This document shows, one piece after another, positions 12,318 through 23,764 of a DNA stretch of 64,000 bases (positions within the stretch are counted from its first letter, which is position 1; the number at the start of each line of letters is the position of its first letter). Source of the DNA: Pelobates cultripes. Taxonomy: Eukaryota > Chordata > Amphibia > Anura > Pelobatidae. Under the pieces are notes generated by a model. It was given only the letters and a program-made list of their open reading frames with translations, made no database searches and had not been told where the DNA came from. Made by a program: the position numbers and the translations under genes. The stretch spans positions 21,590,626 through 21,654,625 of the forward strand of contig OW240921.1 of the NCBI GenBank assembly GCA_933207985.1, given 5' to 3'.

Positions 12318-13269
12318 TACCAGGTTCTTATATGTGAATGGTTCTACTTCAGTCCTTACACTATATACTAGTCCAACCAACTCAATCACACTTGATATAT
12401 AGCAAGAGCTGGTGCAGGTCAAAAACAGCCTTAATGGTCATGCTCTTCCTGTCACCATGAACGAATAACACACAAAGGAATAAAGCTAATAATTAGGGGT
12501 TTTACCTAGAGAATCATAGATGGAATCAATGATTCCCAGTCTGTGTAGAGTAAAACCATTTTTCTCGCACTTGACTAATAGCTCTTTCCCATTACACAAT
12601 CCCCACAATATGTTTACATCCTTCTGTGTCTGTACAGGGGAAAGCTGTAGGTGCAATTACCCAGCTGTGCAATCAATGGAGACCCATATTCACGGGGCCC
12701 ATTTAGGTTTTGGTATTGAACAGAATTAAACCCATTGATCACAAGAAGAGGGTGGGGGGAGGGGGCTCCTAACATCTCCCCAACTGGTAGATTGGAGAGA
12801 AAAACATCTCAATTGATTTTAGTAGCATTTTTCTGTTTCCCTATAATTCCAGCTGTTAAGGCTGGAGGGTGGAAGATATTCGAGATATATACTCTTTGCG
12901 TATCAAATGCAATACCTCCAGGACAATTGTTTAATATGTTCAGGCACAATCTCCATTCCTAATGACACGTGCTCATAGGTAAGATTTCCTGGCTGCATTG
13001 CAATTACTAAAGTTTAAAAACAGATAGATATAGGATATATGAATATAGCTGGTATTTATATCCAATGGCTTTTGACTTGTCAATACCTGAAGAAGTACTA
13101 GTGGCAAACATATGGCTAAATCAGTGATGTGATGGAAGGCAGAAAGGCAGGACAATATCCCCCAAATATAATAGATTCACAGATTTTTGGTTTCACCTAA
13201 AATAGATCGCACATGATTTTAAAATTCTCAAGTCTCTCCTAAATAGATGCATGTATTTTCCAATTAGAC
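12318..13269. other. unique DNA, possible non-coding element
   Basis: No gene is seen. The part at about 12,470-12,740 is of high complexity and holds several homeodomain/TALE-like core motifs (aatcaatgattcc, gtgcaattaccc, gcaatcaatgg). This is only suggestive of a regulatory element. Confidence 0.25.
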
Positions 13270-13411
13270 TAATGCACTAGATAGAATGTAAGCTTGTTTG
13301 AGCAGGGCCCTCATCACCCTCTGTTCCTGTGCGTCCAACTCGTCTTGTTACAAATACTTGTCTCTTAGTCCACCCATTGTACATTGAATTTGTTGGCGCT
13401 TTATAAATAAT
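13270..13411 (+). mobile_element. 3' end fragment of a CR1/L2-type LINE
   Basis: It matches the 3' terminal part of the LINEs that end at 37,497 and 55,985: gtaagcttgtttgagcaggg, ccctctgttcctgtg, then ttggcgctttataaataat. Only the last ~140 bp is present, as expected from 5'-truncated insertion of a non-LTR element. Confidence 0.8.
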
Positions 13412-16400
13412 AGAAATGTTTGTCTCTTTTTTACATGTTTTTAAATTCTGTTTTCATCTGCTTAGGAAAGCTATAGGTCCAAAAAGCGTCACCTGCAAGT
13501 TCGTAGAATACTGAACCAGTGGAAAGGAAATCTACAATTTAATGAGGTCACCTAAAGCAGTATGCTACAGTGTTTGTGGCTACTTGCAACATATACAATA
13601 GCCAGTAGGCTTACGGAGTACAAAGTGTTCTCTGGACGCTTGTAATGTTTTCATGATGATCGTGTCCTTCAGTTTGCAGAATTCATATGCTGCTGGTATC
13701 CCAAAAGAACTCCCATGATTAGCTAATTGACTTTCGTTCTGCAGTATATAGGTTTCTAAGGAAGGCATGAAACGCATTAGTGTTTTCTGTTTGTGCTGTC
13801 CTTACTGCTGTGTTCCAGGATCTAATGTTGCAATTTTAATCATCAAGGCATAAATGTATTTATATGTGTATAGCCGGATTAAGTCGACAATATTTTTTTT
13901 CTTCTTGTTGTGCTTACGGGATGTATCTCGATCCGAGCAGAACATGCAGCGAACGCTTGGTGATTATAGTGTGCTCCAATATTGCATTTATCACAAACAT
14001 TAACCTTTAGCTGAAGTATTGTTTTATTACTATTTTGATCGGCAGGTAAAAGCACCATTTTTTTTTTTTAACTGGTTGCTCCCACTTTTGATGGATAAAA
14101 TCCAGGTTAATGGTTTTTGTATTGGCTATTCTCTAAAGTAGGTTAAATCCAGTTGATTTCAGATATCTAATTTCAGAGACAAAAAAAAAAGTGAGTCAGA
14201 ACCTGATCATGTTGACTTTTAGAGACTCTATATGCCATTTGTTTATCTCAGCAGCACTGCGGCAATTGATAAATATTCCTTCTTTCGTCTGTGAGGATCT
14301 TTATGTAGGAAGTAGAGATTGCTCACTGTAAGGGTGGTCTTTTGATAAACAGCGCAAGATACGGTTACATTGGAAGTTGAAAAGTAACTCTCCCTAGTAC
14401 AGCAATATTAATGGAAAAAGGCAAGGCATCCTACATAGTATTTAACAGTCACATTTTCAAAACATGGATACATACAACGTTTTGCTGTTTTCATATGCAT
14501 TCAAAGGGTTACTTTCTATTTCTTTAGCAAAACCCGCCACATTTCATTTAATATACATCCTATTAAAAAGTATGGCGCTTTGTAGCTGATTGTGCAAATG
14601 AAGTTATAGAGCCATGACAAGTAATTATACTTAGCACTGCTCTACCACTCCGTGCTGTGTCTGGGTCTTGATATGGAAACAGCCCCAAAGGATGGATGGA
14701 AGAACTGGGTTCTGGTCCCAAAAGGATCCCCTCCCCGTTTTCTCCCATTCCGAATGTCTTTGAAGCCAAATCCTGGCTTTTGCGTTTGATCTGCTTGCTT
14801 TTGTGGCGAGGGAACGAGAGGAGCCTGTGCAAGCTATCTCTCGCTCCAGGGTAGGAAATGCTTTGAAGAATGTGGGATTATTCAGCCTTTCCCTCCTGGG
14901 ATCATGCGGAGTCCTTCATTCTGAGGGAGAGGAAGATTTCAATTGCTGGATTACGGGCTCTGCTCCAGTTAAAGAGATTTTTGAGTTCCTTTAGCATAAC
15001 TACAATGTCATAAGAAAAGCATCAGGAGTTAACTTGCCATTAGGTAAATTAAGGACAAAGTAACCATCTCGGAAGTCTGTACCTGTGGATTCATCATGTT
15101 CTCAACACTAATCCCCAGGTTGAAAACTTAGCGTGTAGAACAGCATTCGATTTCTCAAGGGAAGAGCGCTCTTGGAACTTGCATTGGATAGAGTCTCATC
15201 TTTTCAATTTGGCAAAGTTCTTTCATATAGTGTGTCTCCGTTTAGTTCACATCCAATTATCATGCTGTAACTGAAGTCAGTCGAAAGATCTTAGTGCTGT
15301 TTTTATTTCTTCTTATACTTTCTACTCCGTTCCTCTGTGTACTGAATAAAATATAAGTATGCGTATAGTTCTTACTAGTTGGATTTAGTCATCATCAAAT
15401 GGACACTACACAGTGAGTGATAGTGACCAGTTGGCAATGAATATGACTGGTATTTGCATCTATGTTTTGACCTTATATGTCATTTGTGCGGCAATCATTA
15501 ACAGCCAATCCAGTCATTTGGGCACTGCGCCCTAAAGTTAGTCTTTTTCTCCTACTTCCACACTTGATGGCTGCTTCTCCTAGGCTTTGTATACACCAAT
15601 TGTTTTTTGGAGTTGACTCTGTCTCTCTCCAAATACTTGCTATTATCTTACTCTCTTCTCAAGCCTCATTCATTTTCACATTTGCTTTTCCACCAGTTTC
15701 AAAAACTAATAAAGTAAAATCTATAAAATCTTGCAATAAATTGGTGAAAGAACGGGCACCATAAGAACGATCTTTATCTAGAGTGCCGACGTAGACTATA
15801 GGCCCCCCGAGGAAGACAAAGTACCATCTACAATTTTATTTCTGTGTAACCTGCATGTAGTCCAAACTAAATGTTCTGTTCCCATTGAAGAAGTTGCAAG
15901 TGTATTTTTGCCACTATGGCCTCAATTTTATAAGCTTTTTGAATTATTCAGTAGTTAGGGGAATCTTTCAAAATATCTACAGGCATCTCCATTTAAAGCC
16001 TACCGAATTTTTTGGAGATAATGTTTTTCTAACAATATTGAATCATTTGGAAATCTTATTAACTCAAGGCCTATATTTTACCAGTGAAAATATAAAGAAA
16101 AACATGTAAACATGTGTTGGATTTCATAATAAACCTCCCTCTCCAACATCTTTAGATCTTGGTTATAATATTCATTAGTCCACGTCTATATGTCCATATG
16201 TAGATATGTCCTAGCCCTGGAATTCACTATTTGTCAGTTCTGTCTCCACATGTAAAGTAATGTCCTGGTCCAGAATCAGCAGTTTTCTCGATTACCCCAG
16301 ACATTGGCTTATGTTACGTTTTCTCTAGACTCCGTTGACATGAGGTGCAGATATTGCCAATTATTCATACTCAAAGGCTTTCTCTGTTGACCAATTCTTA

Positions 16401-17659
16401 CAAAGGACATCACTTTGTACAGGGCAGACTATCCCAAAAGCTGTCATTAAATACAAATATTCCCATAGCTTATTACCAGTTCAGGAAATACTGTTGAGAT
16501 TTTAGACTTGTGGCTTTACTTTTGAGAGTGCCACTTCTCTAGTTCACTAAAAGTCGAATGAACACCAAAATTAACCTGGTACATAATATCAAGGTGGCAC
16601 AACTCTACTGATCGCCATGCCCAATAAGGCTGATCTCCGCCATCCTGAACGTTTGGGTCTTTGTGCTTCCTAAACACTGGTCATGCTGGCCAAGAGACCT
16701 AGTCCCGGAATACAAACGTCCTTGTAAAATGGTATCAATGAGATTAGTCTCAGTGATTGAATTGAAAGAAGTCATTCTTTTTGTATATTTTTATTTTGCT
16801 TTCAGGAAGACATATTGGGCTCTGATTAGATGTCAGGAAATGATTAATTCTTCACTATTAAATATAATTAATCGCTACCGTGACACACAAAGGCCAGTTA
16901 GGTAATATAATTACAGGCTTATGGATGAAAAAACCAGTAAAGAATATGCTGATATAAAGTTTTATGACTATTAGATCTTGGCCTGAATAAGAAGCTATGG
17001 AAGTAGAACCAGATGCATTCTGTCAAACAATCAAATTAATTGTCTCTTTATCACTTAACACAAGTCATTGAGGCCTCCTATTTTATACACCCCTAAGCTC
17101 CATGGAATTTGTCAACAATTTAAACTTAAGCTAGTACTGAGACACTTTGCAAAAGGGCTATTTATTATCAGTGTCATCTGTAACTGTACAAGAAACCAAC
17201 GGTCTCTTCCTTACAATCGTTATCTTGTATTCTCTGTGCCTTGTATGCCCTTAACAGGAAATTGGTTTGAAACACACAGGTAATCCAGAGCGCAAAGGGG
17301 GAATAGCTTCCCCATGCTGAAAGGTGAGTTTGAGGCATTTTAAATGCGGTTGGGTATGAAAACATTTACAGATATTTTTGTGAATGTTTTATGTTTTTTT
17401 TTTTAAGAACCTGTATGATCCCCAATATAATCCTTCTTTACAATCTGGTTTGGTCTTGAACCTCTATAACAAGAATAGTGCCTGTCCTTGCCCAATTAAA
17501 CCATATGTAGACAAAAAGGTAGGTTGGAAATAGTCAGCGAAATTAGTTAATCTTGAGGACACTCAGACATGCTTCTCAAATTATCACCAGACAAATGGGG
17601 ACAAGAGATGCCATCACACACAAGGACTTCTGCCGCCCTAGGCAAAGATCCATTCTGCC
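13412..17659. other. intergenic, no gene recognised
   Basis: Long AT-rich stretch without a supportable gene. The segment at about 14,560-15,000 is more complex and GC-balanced than its flanks and includes octamer-like (tgcaaatga) and TAATTA cores, so it is a weak candidate for conserved non-coding sequence. Confidence 0.35.
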
Positions 17660-18100
17660 ACCCCCTCATGTCACTCACTCACTGACATACAGACGCACAC
17701 TGACACACACACTCACTGACACACACAGAAACTCAGTGACAGACGTACACTCACTCACAGGCAGACACACACACACACAGACACTTACTGACAGACATAC
17801 ACTCACTCAATGACAGACACACACACACACACACACAGATACTGACATACATTCACTTTCTGACAGACAGATATACACTCACTCATTGACAGAGACACAG
17901 GCAGACGCTCACTGACATACATTCACTCACTGACAGACACACACACTCACAGGCAGACACTGACAGACACACACACACTGACAGTCAAACACTCACATGC
18001 TCACTGACATACATACACTCACTCACTGACAGACACACACACAGGCAGACACTCACTGACACACACACACACACACACACACTGACAGTCAAACACTCAC
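17660..18100. repeat. degenerate CACTCACTGACAGACACA array
   Basis: Irregular tandem repetition of cactcactgacagacacac-type units mixed with pure (CA)n, about 430 bp. Open frames on both strands here are low-complexity by-products. Confidence 0.9.
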
Positions 18101-18949
18101 CTCCCTGGGGTCCAGTGTGGGGCATCACCTCTGAAGCCAATTTGTACACCAGAAAACAGCTAACAAAATGATTATACTTTTTTATTTTTTTTTGTTTCAT
18201 TTTAGCAAATTTCTTTAACCACACAGGTACAGTGAAAGAGCATGCATTATAAGGTTCTTTACAAGCAAATGCCTCATGGAGCATCAAGCTTAGCGGGTTA
18301 ATCCAAGCACCATCACCACTTCAGTGATTTGAAGTGGTTGTGGTACCTGGGGTCTGTATGTACAGTGGTGTAACTCCACGCCTGGTAGCATCACTAGGCT
18401 GTCATTGGTCACCCTTGTCTAGCTAATAAGCGGGACAAATCTTTAAATTATATTTACTAGGGGGAAAGATTAAGGACCTGTCCCTTTCAGAAAAGAGACA
18501 TTTCTACTTTTACCCACGATCTTATGTTTTGCAAATGCTTGCGATTACTGATCTAAGGTGAAAATATCACGTCCGATTTTTGCACAAACCAATGCCTAAC
18601 TAAAAGACAAAATATGCAACAATCTATATATTTTAATAATATATTGCATGTCTGCGTCTAATTATGGCATCATATTCTATGTGAAGTAATGCAGAGTGCG
18701 CATGCACTTGTACGCCATTTCTGTGTACATGCCCTGGCGTAACACAGTGCTTATAACAGACACAAGGAATGCGGTTCGCAAACATCTGGGGTGTCATGGT
18801 TCATCATTGTGTGCTAAATACAATAGCCAGCGCTTCGCGTTGAGTGTGGCGAACGCACGACTGACAGCTGCCGAGGTCAGAAACTGCATGTCTCTCCTCG
18901 CCATACATTATGTTTGCACTTCATTACAATGAAGAGAAGTAATACCTCA
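18101..18949. other. intergenic, nothing recognised
   Basis: Unique AT-rich sequence following the CA-rich array. No gene or clear repeat is seen. Confidence 0.35.
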
Positions 18950-19790
18950 TAGCAGCATGCGATTGTGCGCGAGCTAATTCAGCTCTCCTATCCGCGCTTA
19001 TATGGGGTGTAATTAGAATTTATAATAGGATTTAATTGATTGGACATGCTTAGGCTGCGATAAGATTAAAGGGATTTAAATCTAATAATATTTATGGCAG
19101 GGGGCAAGTTGGAAATGGGAGGAGGCGCCCCTAGCAGGGGGCGGTTAGGATAAATGAATTTTCCTGCAATGCTGTTTTAACCAGAAATTTATTTCATTTT
19201 TTTTCTCTCTTTTAAAGTCTGGGATTAGAAAATCTTTCTTAATAGACCGGGCAGGAAACTTGTGTAAAGTCTTTTGAAATATGTGTTTACAAATTATTAT
19301 AATTCAGTAGCATAGCAGCAAAGCGAGCATTTCACTTGTATTTATGGCCATTCCAATTTAGCTTTTTATTACTTTAGCTTCTACGTAGTCTCGCTATGGA
19401 TAATTAACTAAATAACTGCTGCACTCCTGTATGTGCCTTTCACCCCCTCGTCTCCCGGACCTCTCTTTAATAGTTCCAGCAATGAAAGGCTTTTAATCAG
19501 TCATCACAAAGTTTGTAAAATTATGATTCAGTGGCCTGATTTGGGATTGGGAGTGAAGGGCGCATTGACCATCCTTGATCAATAAAACCGGGTTTGCTGA
19601 GGTTAGGATAAACTCATTTTTATTGGACGATTAATCTCATTGAATCCGTAGTAGCTGTCATTTTTGGGAAGTAAATGTTTTGTGTGATGTATTTATACAA
19701 CAATCCATACCGGGAGCAAACAGACTTACTTGCTGCGTTTGTACTTAAACTATGATTTTAGTAATCCCAAGCCTTTTAAACTCAGGACCT
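18950..19790. promoter_or_regulatory. candidate conserved non-coding element
   Basis: Dense, non-repetitive sequence without long ORFs. It holds many homeodomain-type cores: ttaattgattgg (~19,033), ctaataatatttatggc (~19,081), ggataattaac (~19,398), ttatgattcag (~19,521). Two K50/Otx-type sites are present: GGGATTA at 19,221-19,227 and TAATCCC at 19,762-19,768. Its low repeat content in a repeat-rich region is the main argument. Conservation was not tested. Confidence 0.3.
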
Positions 19791-19823
19791 TTCGACCCAT
19801 ATCTTGGATATCGTTTATTTTTT

Positions 19824-20394
19824 CACAAGGAGGTTGGTAGATCGGGGGTGAAATCCACCACAAACTTCCTAAAGTGGAGCGCTAATGACTAACACTTACC
19901 CAAAAATAGAGCCTTGAATAGTACTGGCTCGGGTCACACTCATCTTGGTGTGTTAAGGTCACACCTTACCTCTTCTTGATTCCTCTTGTGGACCTCAGGA
20001 ATAAAGCACAAAGAGAAATCCCTAGTGCAATATGTACAGGTTGTGGTATAAAATAAGTGAGATAAAACCAGCTCACCTTAAAAAGAGCCAATATGACCTG
20101 GCTCTAGGATAAAAGGCTGTTAACACACTAAAGGAGGCAAATGGTAACAAGATCGTCAGCAGGACTGAAGATCCAATTTGATAAATCTATTAATGCACAA
20201 CAAAAATAAAAAGTTAATAATTAAAATGTCCTCAGTGGCTTCAATGGTGCTCCAAGACGCGTTTCGCCCTTTCCGCAGGATTTTTCAATCGGACTCCAAT
20301 GGTTTACCAAATTTTTTAGGTAAGTGTTAATCATTAGCGCTTCACTTAGGAAGTTGGTGGTGGATTTCACCCCCAATCTACCTACCTCTTTGTG
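19824..20394. mobile_element. inverted-repeat element, probably Penelope-like terminal region
   Basis: A 77-bp arm at 19,824-19,900 returns in reverse complement at 20,319-20,394 with roughly 90% identity (both contain gggggtgaaatccaccac and gcgctaatga in the same order). About 420 bp lie between. Near the right arm is a gacgcgtttcgccc motif, the complement of a GAAACGCGTC sequence typical of hammerhead-bearing Penelope-like repeats. No protein-coding part is present. Confidence 0.5.
20251..20293 (-). ncRNA. degenerate hammerhead ribozyme-like motif
   Basis: Read on the minus strand: TCCGA (stem I), TTGAAAA (in the place of the CUGANGA core), TCCT...AGGG (stem II), GAAA, a CGCG stem III/loop, GTC (cleavage triplet) and TTGGA, which pairs back with TCCGA using one G-U pair. 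The order and spacing fit a minimal hammerhead of the kind known in Penelope-like elements. Core positions C3 and G8 are changed to T and A, so it is probably inactive. The call rests on manual folding. Confidence 0.35.
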
Positions 20395-21829
20395 TTTATA
20401 TACTGGTGGATAAGGAGAGATTTCCACATTGGTGTGGTAGCTGCTTTAAGAATTACATTTCCGTTATTGGTTTAAGCGCCAAAATATAAGCACAGAGCAC
20501 TTTTTCCGTATCTTTTATTTTTATCTTCTTGCCTGCTTAGGTCAGTCGGATGGACAGACTTTTAAAATATAACTCTTATCCACCTGAGGCACTGCAACAC
20601 CCATAATTCTAGTTCTACTGCCATTCTTAATTTGGACACACTGATTATTATTTTTTTTCTATCTACTTGTGCTTCAATGAGTCAGAGGGCACCTGTTTTG
20701 TTATTGCTGTATATGGCTTGCTCTTGGTGTTGAGAGTTGTTTAGGTTTAGGTACAGCTGGAGGGCCAGCACCTGATTAGCGTAAAACTAAATAAATTGGC
20801 ATTTTTGATAAGGGGTAGTGACATTAATATATTGCTAGTCGAGATTTCCGGGATGGCTGGCTGAGGTGAAGTACATTGTAGTTTAACTAATGATGTATTA
20901 CAGTATGTGGTCTACCACTGATTGATATAAATGGGCAAACTGATAAGAGGGACCTCTGCCAGAGGAAGTGGTTACTGAGCTGTGGTGAGGCTGCCTGGAA
21001 CGAGCGTCCCCCAAGGTCACTTTACTCTTGTCTTGCCCAGTAATGAGATGCATCTGAATAGCTGGATCTTAATGAGGAATCCGGCTGCCCACATCGCATC
21101 CCAACCATCGGAAACCTCAAATCTAACCACAGCCTGAGACTGGCCTGGAGGAGAGGAGATGGGGTTCTGGAGGTTTGGTGAGAAATCGGCACCAAATCAA
21201 TAGGGATTTTAAGGAAAGAAGGGAAGAAGATGAGGAGTTGGTGGAAGAGGAGTTCAAGACAAGGTATGCGCTGCAGTGCTTGCAGACCTTCCAGGTGCAT
21301 GCTGGGAAATTTAGAGGTTGCACGTGGGACATTCCTTGCAAAATAGTCTGACTAGGAATGGACAGTCTGGCTCTCTGCCTATTCTGGCACGCAGTTGAGT
21401 AGTTGGAGTAAGAGGGGGCGTAAAGCACTGAAGAACACTGAAGATTTTGTTTTGTTTTCCTGGAAAATATCCGTAAACATATTTAAATATGAAGTTGAGG
21501 TGCCATATTCTCCAGAGAATGGGTAAATATACAGGATGAATAGCCATCTTCTCAGAGGACAACTGCAGCATTTTAAAGGGAAGGGTAAATTCGAAGGGTG
21601 CAGAGGCATTTTCTCAGGGTCTGAGAATTTTGTTGGATGAGTCTCAGGACCTCTAAGTGTATGACGTGATCTTCAGAATTAACTGAATGGTTCTCAGGAG
21701 CAAATTATAGGGGTGAAGGGGCAAATTATAGGGGTCACAAAGTCTGGAGCTGACTTTTCATATTGTACAAGGACTGGGTGATTGTGTTTTTTTTATTACT
21801 AGTGGGGGAGCTGTAACTGGGTGTGAGTA
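20395..21829. other. intergenic, nothing recognised
   Basis: Unique sequence between the inverted-repeat element and the gcagagcag array. Purine-rich stretches at 21,100-21,600 give open minus-strand frames, but no protein family is recognisable. Confidence 0.35.
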
Positions 21830-23300
21830 GAGGGAGCAGCAGGCTGTGACGTGGAGCGGGGAAGGTGCTGAGGGCAGAGCGGGGGTTAGTGTGCAGAGCA
21901 GCATGGGACGTGATGCATAACAGGGAATTAGTGTTCTCTGAACGATGCATGGAAAGAGCACAGTCTGGGTTAGTATGCAGTTAGACATGCGATGCAGTGC
22001 AGGGAGAGCAGTTTGTAGGAAGGTGCATAGCTGGGAATGTTGTGCAGTGCAGACGTTAGGGATGTAATGCAGCACAGTTAGGGGATATGATGCAGAGCAA
22101 TGTGAGATGTGCAGAGCAGTGCAGAGCAGTGAGCGGTAGATATTAGGGAAGGTGCAGAGCAGAGAATTGTAGATATCATTGAAGGTGCAGAGCAGTGAGA
22201 TATAGTTATCAAAAAAGGTGCAGAGCAGAGATTGCAGTGCAAAACAGTGAGATGTAGAGATCAGGGAAGGTGCAGAGCAGGGATTCCAGTGCATAGCAGT
22301 GAGATGAAGGTGCAGAGCAGGGATTGCAGTGCAGAGCAGTGAGCTGTAGAGATCAGGGAAGATGCAGAGCAGGGATTGCCGTGCAGAGCAGTGAGCTGTA
22401 GATATCAGGGAAGGTGCAGAGCAGAGATTGCAGTGCAGAGCAGTGAGCTGTAGATATCAGGGGAGGTGCAGAGCAGGGATTGCAGTGCAGAGCAGTGAGC
22501 TGTAGAGATCAGGGAAGGTGCAGAGCAGTGAGATGTAGATATCAGGGAAGGTGATGAGCAGGGATCGCTTCTGTTCTGCACCTTCTTTCATTGCTTCCTT
22601 AGATTGCTGTGCAGAGCAGAAAGAGTGTTGATAATTTGATAAGGAGCAGAGCAGTGATTGCTGTGCAGAACAGGATCTGCTAGTGATTAGAGCAGGGTGT
22701 GATGTAATCAGGGGTGTTGCAGAGCTGAAATTTATGTGCAGAGTAGGAAGGTGTGATAATTTGGGAAGGTGCAGAGCAGGGAGTGGTGGTAATTGTGGAA
22801 TGTGCAGAGCAGGGATTGTTCTGCAGAGCAGGGAGTGGTGGTTATTGGGGAAGGCGCAGAGCATTGAGAGTGGTGATCGGGGAAGGTGCAGAGCTGAGAT
22901 TGGTATGCAGAGCACAAAGTGATGGTTATTGGGGAAGGTGCAGAGCATTGAGAGTGGTGATCGGGGAAGGTGCAGAGCTAGGATTGGTGTGCAGAGCATG
23001 AAGTGGTGGTTATTGGGGAAGGCGAAGAGCAGGGAGTAGTGGTTATTGGGGAAGGTGCAGAGCATTGAGTGGTGGTTATTGGGGAAGGTGCAGAGCATTG
23101 AGAGTGGTGGTTATTGGGGAAGGTGCCGAGCATTGAGAGTGGTGCTCGGGGAAAGTGCAGAGCTGGGATTGTTATGCAGAGCATGAAGTGGTCATTGGAG
23201 AAGGCACAGAGCATGAAGTGGTGGTTATTGGGGAAGGTGCAGAGCATTGAGAGTGGTGCTCGGGGAAGGTGCAGAGCTGGGATTGGTGTATAGAGCTGGT
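21830..23300. repeat. degenerate gcagagcag minisatellite
   Basis: About 1.4 kb built on 'gtgcagagcag'. In the first part (to ~22,560) units read roughly gcagagcagtgagctgtaga + gatcagggaaggt + gcagagcagggattgcagt. In the second part they read gtgcagagcattgagagtgg + ttattggggaag. Unit length varies (about 25-55 bp) and divergence is greater than in the neighbouring arrays, so this array looks older. Long Ser/Cys/His-rich minus-strand frames across it are by-products. Confidence 0.9.
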
Positions 23301-23764
23301 TTGGTGTGTGCTCTCACTCTGCATTTCTCTCACGCACTCTCTGCGGCCTGCAGATTACAGCTCTGTTTAAACGACTCGCTGGGGAGGAGGTTTTTTTTTT
23401 TTTACCTCTTACAGAACCCTTCTTGTTCTCTATATCGAGACCCCTCGTCCGTCACTCTGCGGTCTCCTTTATCGGTACAGTCTGCTTCCTGAATCCCATT
23501 CCGGCTGCAAAGGGTCAAAAACAGACAGATTGCAAATACTATATGTGGATGCCAACCTCGCTGTTTAGGAAAACCCCCTGCTTATAGCACCCATGATAAT
23601 AGGTTAATGGCTATACAATGAGTCTGGCTCACATTCCCTGTATAGATGTGGAGTCTGGCAGAGCAGGGTGTATACAGTATCCGAGCACTGGCTGTTTTCT
23701 ATGTAGAACGGGACAGTGTGTAAATAGCAGCCTGGCACTGCCCATGTATGATTGGCAAGAAAGG
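23301..23764. other. unique DNA then diverged copies of the 50-bp repeat
   Basis: About 23,600-23,764 carries diverged versions of the adjacent minisatellite theme (gtatagatg, gtgtataca, tggcactgcc), so the homogeneous array seems to grade into older repeats on this side. Confidence 0.5.

Noticed and set aside
11260..12422. Multiple short Cys/Val-rich frames on the plus strand
   Set aside because: By-products of the (TG)n-containing minisatellite.
21735..23247. Several overlapping minus-strand Ser/Cys/His-rich open frames up to 213 codons
   Set aside because: They lie entirely in the degenerate gcagagcag minisatellite and contain no domain.
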